Assembly: GCF_004364775.1 (NCBI RefSeq)
Contig: NZ_SOAL01000027.1
Span: 1 to 64,000 of the forward strand
From: Comamonas sp. JUb58
GTDB lineage: Bacteria; Pseudomonadota; Gammaproteobacteria; Burkholderiales; Burkholderiaceae_C
Direction of reading: 5' to 3'
DNA: 64,000 nt
The notes below the pieces were generated by a model that saw only the letters and a list, made by a program, of their open reading frames with translations, was not told where the DNA came from and made no database searches. The translations under genes and the position numbers were made by a program. Shown piece after piece: positions 1-7,475 of this stretch. The stretch's first letter is position 1; the number at the start of each line of letters is the position of its first letter.

Positions 1-43
1 TCTGGACCATCTTGAGCTTGAAGCTCTCATCGTATTTCGTCAT
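1..43 (-). CDS. IS3-family transposase OrfA, N-terminal fragment
   Basis: The minus strand starts ATG at 43 and encodes MTKYDESFKLKMVQ before the window ends. This matches the usual beginning of the helix-turn-helix OrfA proteins of IS3-family elements, which bind the terminal repeats. Only 14 residues are visible, so nothing can be said about the catalytic OrfB or whether the element is active. Confidence 0.6.
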   Translation of the reverse strand, partial: MTKYDESFKLKMVQ

Positions 44-94
44 GAAAAACACCCCAAAGGTTGGACTGGTGTCCAACTTTTGGGGTGCAGTTCA
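1..94 (-). mobile_element. Left end of an IS3-family insertion sequence (continues off the window)
   Basis: Read on the minus strand, the end starts TGAACTGCACCCCAAAAG at position 94, the style of terminal inverted repeat seen in IS3-family (IS150-like) elements. It is followed by a near-perfect hairpin at about 50-88 and then by a transposase start codon at 43. The other end is outside the window, so element length and target duplication cannot be checked. The insertion lies inside an IPTL-CTERM protein gene. Family assignment rests on the end sequence and the first transposase residues only. Confidence 0.7.
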
Positions 95-623
95 CCAGGC
101 GCCCAAGCCCGGGACCGGGGTGGGCGCAGCGACCGCCCCTACCTGCGGCACCAGCTTGTCACCAGAGCTCAGGTTGTACGTGTAGGTTCCTCTGGCCAGC
201 CCCAGAGAGGCAAAACTTTGCTCGCTATAGGTATTGGAGCTGCTCAGCGGAGCACCCGATACATAGTTCGCAGACAGCAACAGAGTCTCCAACGGCATAA
301 AAACCGGATCTCCTGATCCGCTGTCTGCGAATGTGGTTACTTCGCTGCCGAAAGGCATGGGGTTGGAGATTGCGTCGACTACAAACCCACCCGCAGGTCC
401 CTGTCCCATAAAAATCAGGCCGCCTGGGTTTGCAGCACCATTTCCAGTGGGTCCGCACGGTATACCCATGCGCGACACCTCCATAACGTTGGTGTTGATG
501 CTTCCTCGCCCTGTTGCCACCACATCCGCGCCTACGGCACAAAAGGTGACGGTGCACGTCGCAGACGCATGCTCACCCAGGCCGAACCCAGGCCGAACCC
601 AGGCCGGCCAGTATTTTCCTCAT
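92..623 (-). pseudogene. IPTL-CTERM-type exported protein, disrupted by an IS and probably by a frameshift
   Basis: The open frame 523-92 encodes a glycine/serine-rich secreted-type protein ending in PTPVPGLGAW. That is the start of an IPTL-CTERM sorting signal (consensus IPTLxxWG, a membrane helix, then a basic tail). The IS end begins in the next codon and supplies the stop TGA, so the glycine, membrane helix and arginine tail are missing. Upstream the frame is open to about 610 but has no ATG. A plausible start, ATG at 623 (MRKILAGLG), is in another frame and stops after 16 codons. Two tandem 11-bp copies lie between them, so a copy-number change could have shifted the frame. Probably non-functional. 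In this class the intact protein would be processed at the membrane by an exosortase. Confidence 0.65.
580..601. repeat. Two tandem copies of an 11-bp unit
   Basis: The unit GGCCGAACCCA occurs twice head to tail (580-590, 591-601) and is followed by a partial third unit. It lies between the likely ATG (623) and the conserved body of the interrupted IPTL-CTERM gene. As 11 is not a multiple of three, each gain or loss changes the reading frame. Three copies, or none, would join the ATG to the body of the protein; the two present do not. Confidence 0.8.
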
Positions 624-737
624 TCGATATCTATAATCAAAGGCGAGATGAGGAATTTAGACAGGTGGAGCATTGATTTGCTGGGCACCTTCGCCCCAAC
701 GCACTCTGCAGCGAAGCAGGGCCAGGCGGCTGCGACC

Positions 738-1763
738 TTAACGGCGGCGGCGACTGGCGCGAGACATACCCAGGATGCCCAAGGCAGCTATAAGAGTGGA
801 CAGCAGCATGGTTCCCCACTCACCAAGCGTTGGAACTGGCGTTGGAGCCGCTGGAGCGGCACGCGGGGTAACGGCAACGATATTCGATGCGGGGCCGGTC
901 AATCCATCGCCATTGGTGGCCGTTGCAGTGCAATCGTAGGTGGTACCGTTCACCAGGCCAATCAAGGTGAGCGTGCTGGTGGAGCCACTGCCCGTTACCA
1001 CCGCTCCATCGCCTTGCGGCGAGCAACTCAGGTTGTACTGCTGCAGGGGAGCAGCACCGGAGTCCGACAGGCTGAGTCCGAAACTGGCACGGCTGTCACC
1101 TGTAGAAGCCAGGGATAGCATAGGAGCGGCAGGCGCACCAACATAAACAATCCCCGCTTTGAAAGCCAGATCTATGCCACCGTTCCAGTTAGTCGTCCAC
1201 TGCTCGCTGGTCCACGCCGAAGGATTCCCGAAGTTGTTCACGAATACAAATTGACCATCCGCATAGCTGCCACCGTCAACGCTTCCCCACCAGGAGGAAG
1301 CAACAGGTCCTGGCGTCTCAGACACACTGGCAAACAACACGTACGGCTTGCCGGGCACCAGCGTGACATTCAAGTCAGAAACGGCATAGGTCTGAAAGAC
1401 CGACACAGCTTCAGTCGTCTGCACTGCGCTAGCGTACATTTGTGGTCCCGTTGCCTGCTGAGCGACTGGGTCCCATTCATAAACATAAAATTTAAAGGGA
1501 AAGGCCACTCCCTGTGGATTTATACGTATCTCGAAGGCCTGCAACTTTGCGGGAAAAGCAGGCGCCATGATGGTTTGACCGTAGGTGGCCGTATTGGGCA
1601 AGCCAAAGGACGATACGGAAGAACTCCCGTCCCAAGTCGTCGTTGTATCGACACTCTGAGCATTGACCGCCGATGTAGCCAGTGCCATAGACAAGGCTAA
1701 TGGCACAAAAAACGCCCCCATAGGCTTGGTACGAGACGGCAGCGCAGAAGACAAGGGCAGCAT
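738..1763 (-). CDS. IPTL-CTERM sorting-domain protein
   Basis: About 341 residues. An N-terminal signal peptide ends near a VNAQ cleavage site. A beta-rich body follows, and residues ~215-305 resemble a fibronectin type III domain. The C-terminus has PTPVPTLGEWG, a hydrophobic helix and a terminal SRASRRRR cluster. This is the tripartite IPTL-CTERM signal, a target of exosortase H-type enzymes in Burkholderiales. The protein is therefore probably exported and handed to the cell surface or extracellular matrix. ATG at 1763 was chosen over an in-frame TTG at 1772; no clear Shine-Dalgarno is seen, and a second ATG at 1721 would give a shorter signal peptide. The next gene downstream, on the same strand, is another IPTL-CTERM gene, now interrupted. 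Ligand unknown. Confidence 0.85.
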   Translation of the reverse strand: MLPLSSALPSRTKPMGAFFVPLALSMALATSAVNAQSVDTTTTWDGSSSVSSFGLPNTATYGQTIMAPAFPAKLQAFEIRINPQGVAFPFKFYVYEWDPVAQQATGPQMYASAVQTTEAVSVFQTYAVSDLNVTLVPGKPYVLFASVSETPGPVASSWWGSVDGGSYADGQFVFVNNFGNPSAWTSEQWTTNWNGGIDLAFKAGIVYVGAPAAPMLSLASTGDSRASFGLSLSDSGAAPLQQYNLSCSPQGDGAVVTGSGSTSTLTLIGLVNGTTYDCTATATNGDGLTGPASNIVAVTPRAAPAAPTPVPTLGEWGTMLLSTLIAALGILGMSRASRRRR

Positions 1764-1905
1764 GGCAAGCAATCAAAAGGTGAACAATCGTTCATTTTGT
1801 TACCTTGTGTATGAAACTGTCTATCCCTGAAACTAGGTAATTCAACATTTACTACCAGTTTTCTCCCACCCCCTCCGAAATGCGGCTGACCAGACCGACA
1901 CCACA

Positions 1906-2721
1906 TCATCCGGCCGCCCTGTCACCAGCCACCGGCCAGTAGTGGCTGTCCGGCGTCGCCCGCGCCCCAAAAATCGCCTGCCCGACGCGCACCACGGTGG
2001 CGCCCTCTTCGATCGCAATCTCGTAGTCGCCGGACATACCCATCGAGAGCTCATCGAGGCTGACCCCGGACGGCGCCTGCTGCCGCAGCTGGTCACGCAA
2101 GCCGTGCAGGCGCACAAAGCACTGGCGCACCCGCTCGGCCTCGGCAGAAAACAGCGCCAAGGTCGTCAGCCCGCGCACACGCAGTGCAGAGAAGGTGGGC
2201 AGCGCACGCACAAAGGCGGCGACCTCGTCCGGCGCCAGGCCGTATTTGCTGGCTTCGCCCGAGGTATTGACCTGCACAAACACGTCCAGGCCACGCCCCT
2301 CCGCCTGTAACCGCCGCTCCAAGGCCTCGGCCACGCGCAGGCTGTCCAGCGCCTGGAACTCGGTCGCAAAGCGCGCCACCAGCTTGGCCTTGTTGGTCTG
2401 CAGATGGCCGATCACGGACCATTGCAAATCGGGCAGATCCTGCATCAGCTCCCATTTGCCATAGGCCTCTTGGGGCTTGTTCTCGCCCAGCATGCGGCAG
2501 CCTGCGGCATAGGCCAGGCGCAGACTGGCTTCAGGCTTGGTCTTGCTGACGGGCAGCAGGCGCACCGTGGCTGGATCGCGCCCCACCCGCTGGCAAGCCG
2601 CCGCAATGCGGGACTGGACAACGGCCAGGTTGTGCCGAAAATCATCGACAGATTCGGCCTGCGGCCAGCGGCCGTGCTGGTCATGCCGGGTGGAGGTGTC
2701 GGAGAGAGTCTGTGTGTTCAT
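1906..2721 (-). CDS. yggS: YggS/PROSC-family pyridoxal-phosphate-binding protein
   Basis: 271 residues, slightly longer than usual because of a polar N-terminal extension of about 25 residues. The conserved VSKTKP stretch holds the lysine that binds PLP in this family. GENKPQEAYGKW, WSVIGHLQTNKAK, LSMGMSGDYEIAIEEGATVVRVGQAIFG follow in the usual order as separate family motifs. These proteins have an alanine-racemase-like fold without racemase activity and help keep PLP, amino-acid and keto-acid pools balanced. In many bacteria yggS lies next to proC or pilT; here it stands alone, divergent from an amidotransferase gene. Family assignment is secure. Confidence 0.93.
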   Translation of the reverse strand: MNTQTLSDTSTRHDQHGRWPQAESVDDFRHNLAVVQSRIAAACQRVGRDPATVRLLPVSKTKPEASLRLAYAAGCRMLGENKPQEAYGKWELMQDLPDLQWSVIGHLQTNKAKLVARFATEFQALDSLRVAEALERRLQAEGRGLDVFVQVNTSGEASKYGLAPDEVAAFVRALPTFSALRVRGLTTLALFSAEAERVRQCFVRLHGLRDQLRQQAPSGVSLDELSMGMSGDYEIAIEEGATVVRVGQAIFGARATPDSHYWPVAGDRAAG

Positions 2722-2904
2722 GGAATGGCCTGCTGAGCGGGTGGATGGGGCGCTGCAAACATTTCTGCATCAGCGTACACTTGTCCTATGACAAACTTTA
2801 GCACGTCATAAACAATCCTGTTATTTGTCGGAAACTTCCGCAAACCTTCACTAGAGCGATGATCTCCCTCCTGTTCCATCCCTCAGTAAACACCGAGAAC
2901 CGCC

Positions 2905-3627
2905 ATGCAAGTCCACTTTCTTGTCCACGAAGCCTTTGAAGCGCCCGGCGCCTATGAAACCTGGGTGCGCGAGCGCGGCCACAGCGCCAGCTATTCGCGT
3001 GTCTATGCGCAGGAGCCACTACCCACATCGGCCGATGGCATGGACCTGCTGGTGGTGCTGGGCGGTCCGCAGTCCCCATCCACCACTCTCGAAGAATGCC
3101 CGCACTTTGATGCCGCCGCCGAGTGCGCGCTGATCCGCCAGTGCATCAGCGCAGGCAAGGCCGTCGTCGGCGTGTGCCTGGGCGCGCAGCTGATGGGCGA
3201 GGCGCTGGGTGCTGCCTGCGAACACAGCCCGCATAAGGAAATCGGCAACTTCCCCATCCGCTTGACGGCCGCAGGCTTGGCCAACGACAAGCTCGCGCAC
3301 TTTGGCGCAAGCCTGGAGGTGGGCCACTGGCACAGCGATATGCCGGGCCTGACCCCCACGGCCCAAGTGCTGGCCAGCAGCGAGGGCTGCCCGCGCCAGA
3401 TCATTGAATACGGCGCGCTCGCCTATGGCTTTCAGTGCCATATGGAATTCACACCGGAGGTCATCGAATTGCTGATCGAGGCATCTGCACCAGAGCTGGC
3501 GACCTTGACCGCACACCGCTTTGTGCAGCAGCCCGCAGCGTTGCGGGCCAATGGCTATGCAGCCATGAACCAGCAGCTGTTTGGCTTTTTGGACAAGCTG
3601 GCTGCCGCCTACGCAGCATCCCACTAA
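2905..3627 (+). CDS. Class I glutamine amidotransferase-like protein
   Basis: 240 residues. The core is a stand-alone GATase1 domain with the nucleophile motif GVCLGAQ near residue 92 and a later CHMEFT segment that supplies the His-Glu of the triad. A GGPQSP oxyanion-strand motif lies near residue 54. Relatives include GuaA-type amidotransferase-like proteins and gamma-glutamyl-polyamine hydrolases; there is no synthetase domain, so the acceptor reaction is unknown. It is transcribed away from yggS and ends in a good terminator, so it is probably monocistronic. Substrate unassigned. Confidence 0.85.
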   Translation: MQVHFLVHEAFEAPGAYETWVRERGHSASYSRVYAQEPLPTSADGMDLLVVLGGPQSPSTTLEECPHFDAAAECALIRQCISAGKAVVGVCLGAQLMGEALGAACEHSPHKEIGNFPIRLTAAGLANDKLAHFGASLEVGHWHSDMPGLTPTAQVLASSEGCPRQIIEYGALAYGFQCHMEFTPEVIELLIEASAPELATLTAHRFVQQPAALRANGYAAMNQQLFGFLDKLAAAYAASH

Positions 3628-3644
3628 AGTCAAACCCAAAGAAA

Positions 3645-3669
3645 AGGCGAAGGTCTAAAACCTTCGCCT
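3645..3669 (+). terminator. Intrinsic terminator after the amidotransferase gene
   Basis: A perfect 10-bp stem (AGGCGAAGGT with ACCTTCGCCT) and a five-base loop are followed by CTTT. It lies 18 bases after the stop codon of the amidotransferase gene. Confidence 0.75.
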
Positions 3670-3739
3670 CTTTACACCCCTTGGCACCGCATTGCATGCA
3701 GTCCTAGGTCGAGCGGGCAGCATCGCAGCCGCCCAGACA

Positions 3740-4009
3740 TCAATCACAGTTCTGCAATTCGATAATCGCAAAGCCGATGCGCGCAATCTCCTCCTCCACC
3801 GACGGCGGTGCGGATTCGACATGGCAAAACCGGCATTCCTGCGCGCTCAAAGAGGCAGCCGGTAGCTGCTTGGCAGCGAGGTAGCGGCGGCCATGGGCCA
3901 GCACCACATCGATGTCCTTGTCCGGACTCTGGTCGCGCACGAGGATGTCGAAATGCATGCGGCGGCCATCGGGCCGCTGCACATAGGTATCAAACACAGC
4001 GATTTTCAT
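3740..4009 (-). CDS. DUF2024 family protein
   Basis: 89 residues starting MKIAVFDTYVQRPDGRRMHFDILV, the conserved beginning of DUF2024; it has the CRFCHVE motif near residue 60. The two cysteines with a histidine could bind a metal, but no function has been established for the family. It is the last gene of a three-gene run (AhpD-like, redoxin, this gene) reading away from an AraC regulator. The context suggests a role in redox or thiol chemistry, but that is inference. Confidence 0.8.
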   Translation of the reverse strand: MKIAVFDTYVQRPDGRRMHFDILVRDQSPDKDIDVVLAHGRRYLAAKQLPAASLSAQECRFCHVESAPPSVEEEIARIGFAIIELQNCD

Positions 4010-4032
4010 GGGACGGGCCCTTTCTCAAAATA

Positions 4033-4554
4033 TCAGTTGATGCGGCAGACGGGGGCCGGGCTGTCAGCTGCTGCAGCCGCCACGGCAGTGGCTTTTGGAG
4101 CGCTGTGCGCCAGCAGCTCGCCCAGCACCATACCCAGGCGCAAGTCGTCCAGATGCCCAAAATGCTCGTATGCCAGCACGCCATCACGGCCAAACAGCAT
4201 CAGGCTCGGCGTGCCGCGCAGTCCCCATGCCTGCATGGTGGCTGGGAGGGCCGAATGGCTTTGCGGCCGGTCAATCGCAATCGGAAATCCCAGCCGGTAC
4301 TCATGCACAAAGGCACGCAGCGCATCGGGCGTCATCACCGCATGGTGCTCAAACACGCTGTGCAGGCCAATGACGACGAGGTCCTCTCGCGCAAACGCCT
4401 GGTGCAGCTTGGCGGCTTGGGGCAAGCTGTGTTCGGCGCAACCCCGGCACAGCATCTGGAAAGCGCTGACGACCACGACCCGCCCGCGCAAGGCAGACAG
4501 ACGCAAGGGCTCGGGGGTGTTCAGCCATTCGCTGGCATCCATGTCGTGCTGCAT
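4033..4554 (-). CDS. Redoxin / TlpA-like thioredoxin-fold protein
   Basis: About 173 residues. ATG at 4554 was chosen because GGAGG lies five bases before it; a longer frame to 4611 lacks such a site. The protein has the thioredoxin fold order: strand VVVVSAF, then the active-site motif CRGC, then a long insertion and GTPSLMLF with the cis-proline. No signal peptide is obvious, so it is probably cytoplasmic. The final ~20 residues are alanine-rich and end PVCRIN. Its position between an AhpD-like reductase and a DUF2024 gene suggests peroxide or thiol defence. Exact substrate unknown. Confidence 0.8.
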   Translation of the reverse strand: MQHDMDASEWLNTPEPLRLSALRGRVVVVSAFQMLCRGCAEHSLPQAAKLHQAFAREDLVVIGLHSVFEHHAVMTPDALRAFVHEYRLGFPIAIDRPQSHSALPATMQAWGLRGTPSLMLFGRDGVLAYEHFGHLDDLRLGMVLGELLAHSAPKATAVAAAAADSPAPVCRIN

Positions 4555-4635
4555 AGTGGCCTCCGCCGGAAAGCATTCGTTCAACGAGACCAGCCCTGCG
4601 GCATGGGCCACACAGGGCTGGGGCTGTAAGAGGTC

Positions 4636-5163
4636 TTACTTCAGCGCAACCTTGGGGAAGTCCACCGGCACATCCAGCGCGACATTGATGTAGTTGGTGA
4701 ACAGATTCAAGGCCACATGCGCAATGATCTCAACGACTTGCTCATCGCCAAAACCGGCAGCACGCAGGGCAGCTACGTCGGCATCGCTGATCTGTGCGCG
4801 CTGCGCCACGACCTTCAGTGCAAAGTCCAGGGCGGCAGCGGTCTTCGGGTCGTCCGATTGGCCAACCTGGGCGGCCGACATGTCGGCCTGGCTGGCACCG
4901 GCCTTTTGGCCCAGCACCGTGTGGGCGGCCAGGCAGTATTCGCAGCGGTTGTAGTTGGCAATGGCCACGGCCAGTTGCTCGCCCAGCTTGGCGCCAATGC
5001 TGCCCTTGCCCAGCGCGCCAAAGGCGGCCCACATGCTTTGCAGCGCGGCGGGGGAGTTGGCAACGGCCTTGAACATATTGGGCGTGGCACCAAAGGCGCT
5101 CTGGATCTGGGCCATCACGGCTTGGCTGGCGGCGGGGATGTTGTTGGTAGATACGCGGGACAT
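4636..5163 (-). CDS. Carboxymuconolactone decarboxylase / AhpD-like peroxidase-related protein
   Basis: 175 residues, all helical in character. The motif CEYCLAAH near residue 79 is the CxxC-x3-H active site of AhpD-like alkylhydroperoxidase-related proteins. The length matches the single-domain family. The start codon has AGGAG nearby. It is the first gene of the operon running to 3740 and is divergent from an AraC-type regulator, an arrangement common for inducible AhpD-like genes. It probably reduces peroxides or disulfide partners; carboxymuconolactone decarboxylation is unlikely because no protocatechuate genes are near. Confidence 0.88.
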   Translation of the reverse strand: MSRVSTNNIPAASQAVMAQIQSAFGATPNMFKAVANSPAALQSMWAAFGALGKGSIGAKLGEQLAVAIANYNRCEYCLAAHTVLGQKAGASQADMSAAQVGQSDDPKTAAALDFALKVVAQRAQISDADVAALRAAGFGDEQVVEIIAHVALNLFTNYINVALDVPVDFPKVALK

Positions 5164-5225
5164 AAAAGACTCCTGAAGTGGTTGAAACGCAGGGTCAGTA
5201 TGCGCGCCCGGAATGTATAATTTGG

Positions 5226-5248
5226 ACTAATTAGTTCACAAATAGAAC
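5226..5248. promoter_or_regulatory. Candidate operator between AraC regulator and redox operon
   Basis: The 10-bp perfect palindrome ACTAATTAGT (5226-5235) overlaps a second dyad, GTTC-7-GAAC (5234-5248). A TATAAT-like hexamer lies just upstream at 5216-5221. The site is in the 98-bp gap between the divergent genes, so it could serve both promoters. Binding by the adjacent AraC protein is inference. Confidence 0.4.
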
Positions 5249-5261
5249 CAATTCGTACATC

Positions 5262-6134
5262 ATGCAGCCCCCAGCCTCTATCGACCGCCTCTCGGGCATC
5301 CTGGAACGCTTTCGTGTCAAGGCGCAGCTGCACCACTCCGGCGCGCTCTGCGGCCTGACCCACTTTGATGCCGGCGAGGGCTTTGGCTACCTGCATGTGC
5401 TGCGCCGTGGCGAGCTGGAAGTGAGCCACCCTGGCGCCCGCGATGTGCCGCAGTCGTTGCGCTTTGAAGAGCCCACCGTGCTGCTCTACCCCGCCCCGTT
5501 CACGCACCGCTTCCACAACCCACCAGAGGAAGGTGCCGACTTCAGCTGCGCGCGCCTGGTGTTTGAAGGCGGCGCGATCAACCCTCTTGCCCGCTCACTG
5601 CCGCCCCTGGTCGCCTTGCCGCTGGCCCAGGTGCCGGGCATGGACATGGCCTTGCAACTGCTGCTGTCCGAAACCGACCAGGTGCGCTGCGGCCAGCGCC
5701 TGCTGGTCGATCGCTTGTTTGAAGTCGTCGTGATCCAGCTGCTGCGCTGGCTGCTGGACCATCCGCAGGACGCAGGCATCCGCCCAGGCCTGATCAATGG
5801 CATGTCCGATGCAAGACTGGCCCGCGCCCTGGTCGCCATGCACGATGCCCCGGGCGACGCCTGGACCCTGGAGCGCATGGCCGAGCAAGCGGGCATGTCG
5901 CGCACCGCCTTTGCCAATGCCTTCCGCGATCTGGTGGGGCAAACGCCCGCCGATTATTTGACGGGCTGGCGTGTGGCGCTGGCCCAGAACGGGCTGCGCG
6001 ACGGGCGCTCGATCAAGGTACTGGCGGAGGAACTGGGGTATGCGAATCCGTCGGCCTTGTCGCGGGCGTTTGCGGGGAAGGTGGGGGTGTCGCCGAGGGA
6101 GTGGTTAGCGACGCTGGTTCAAGCCCATCCTTAA
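5262..6134 (+). CDS. AraC-family transcriptional regulator (cupin-type sensor domain)
   Basis: 290 residues. Residues ~1-180 resemble the AraC-binding/cupin_6 domain found in regulators beside oxidoreductase genes (pattern SGALCGLTHF, then LHVLRRGELEV, YPAPFTHRF). Residues ~190-285 form the two helix-turn-helix AraC DNA-binding domain, including MAEQAGMSRTAFANAFRD and LAEELGYANPSALSRAF. It is divergent from the AhpD/redoxin/DUF2024 operon and is probably its activator. Ligand unknown. Confidence 0.9.
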   Translation: MQPPASIDRLSGILERFRVKAQLHHSGALCGLTHFDAGEGFGYLHVLRRGELEVSHPGARDVPQSLRFEEPTVLLYPAPFTHRFHNPPEEGADFSCARLVFEGGAINPLARSLPPLVALPLAQVPGMDMALQLLLSETDQVRCGQRLLVDRLFEVVVIQLLRWLLDHPQDAGIRPGLINGMSDARLARALVAMHDAPGDAWTLERMAEQAGMSRTAFANAFRDLVGQTPADYLTGWRVALAQNGLRDGRSIKVLAEELGYANPSALSRAFAGKVGVSPREWLATLVQAHP

Positions 6135-6315
6135 GCTGCACCTCGGCTCTGCACATTGACGCTCGGTGACACATGTTTTATGGATCTAGTGAACCAAAGT
6201 CATCTTCATGGAATATTTGCCCACCAACCTTTCACTGTGAAAATCACTAATTTTGGGGATTGCACGTAAAAGAACTCTTATATCAAATGTTATTTTTCAT
6301 ATAAGAGGCTAGACA

Positions 6316-7317
6316 ATGCGCGTTCTTCATACTCTCAGGATCGGTATTCTTTCGGCAGGGCTGGCATCAGCAGGCTTGGCCAATGCTGCCGTAGAGACAT
6401 TTTTCGGAGAGGATGCTGTTAATGGATCTGCCAGCGCACCCAGACCCCAATCCGATGCCGCGCGGGATGCATTTATTGCGCGACTGAATGGCGCAAATAC
6501 TGAGAATTTTGATGCAATCAGTGCAGGCACGCCGGCGCCCTTTTCTGTGAACATGGGCGCATCCGGAACCGCAACTCTTTCTGGATCAGCAACCGTCACC
6601 AACCTTTTAGGAGCTGGCAGATTTCCTACGTCCGGCTCCAACTTTATAGAAACCAGCACTAACTTCACCATTAGCTTCTCATTGCCACAGACCGCTTTTG
6701 GATTCTATGCAACAGACATATCCGATTTCGGCGGACAGCTGAGCATCACCTATTCAGATGGCACATCCAGTACAGTTGCCGTCCCTCACAGCAATCCCGC
6801 CGCAGATGGCTCAGTGTTTTATTATGGCCTCATAGATATGGACAATCCATTTGTCTCTGTTGTTTTTAATAACAGTAATGCAACGGATATCTTTGGCTTT
6901 GATGATTTAACTGCTGGCACTGCAGCCCAGGTGGTTCCGCCGGTTTCTATCGCCACTGCAAATCTGCCAGCAGGAATGCAGGGCAAAGACTATTTACCAT
7001 TTACGGTAGAAGCAACTGGCGGACTAGCTCCGTTGACTTGGAGCGCAAACAATCTTCCTGCTGGACTTCTTCTTGACCCGGTAACCGGCGTCTTATCTGG
7101 CAAACCTACACAGAGCGGCACATTCACGGTGGAAATTTCCGCAACGGATGCCAGTAGCCCCACCTCGCTCAGCGATACCAAGTCGTTCACGATAGAAATC
7201 TCAGCGGTGCAAGCAACTGCAGCTCCCACACCGGTGCCAACCCTCGGCATCTGGGCTACCGTTGCTCTTTCTTCCCTGCTTGCGCTCTTTGGTTGGACGC
7301 GCCGCCGCCAGCATTAA
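6316..7317 (+). CDS. IPTL-CTERM sorting-domain protein with a putative-Ig (He_PIG) repeat
   Basis: 333 residues. A signal peptide ends near AGLANA. Residues ~35-205 form a beta-rich domain of unknown type. Residues ~215-295 carry a He_PIG-like Ig fold with the typical LPAGLLLDPVTGVLSGKPTQSGT segment. The end is PTPVPTLGIWA, a membrane helix and a final RRRQH, the IPTL-CTERM signal with alanine in place of the usual glycine after tryptophan. Likely exported, exosortase-processed and surface-associated. The gene is more AT-rich than its neighbours and sits alone. Function unknown. Confidence 0.85.
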   Translation: MRVLHTLRIGILSAGLASAGLANAAVETFFGEDAVNGSASAPRPQSDAARDAFIARLNGANTENFDAISAGTPAPFSVNMGASGTATLSGSATVTNLLGAGRFPTSGSNFIETSTNFTISFSLPQTAFGFYATDISDFGGQLSITYSDGTSSTVAVPHSNPAADGSVFYYGLIDMDNPFVSVVFNNSNATDIFGFDDLTAGTAAQVVPPVSIATANLPAGMQGKDYLPFTVEATGGLAPLTWSANNLPAGLLLDPVTGVLSGKPTQSGTFTVEISATDASSPTSLSDTKSFTIEISAVQATAAPTPVPTLGIWATVALSSLLALFGWTRRRQH

Positions 7318-7402
7318 TCTGGCTGAGAATGCGCCCGCAGATCCCCAGGCTACTGGCCTTGCACTCAGCTGCAAATGACAGACATAGATGCCTGAAGGGC
7401 GC

Positions 7403-7427
7403 AAAAAAGCCCGCTATACAGCGGGCT
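7403..7427 (-). terminator. Intrinsic terminator of guaA
   Basis: Read on the minus strand, GCCCGC pairs with GCGGGC and is followed by six T. It lies about 50 bases past the guaA stop codon, and its T-run is on the guaA side. Confidence 0.75.
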
Positions 7428-7475
7428 CAGCATGGAATGCCTTCAAGCTAGTTCTGGCTACTTTCTACAGCCAGC

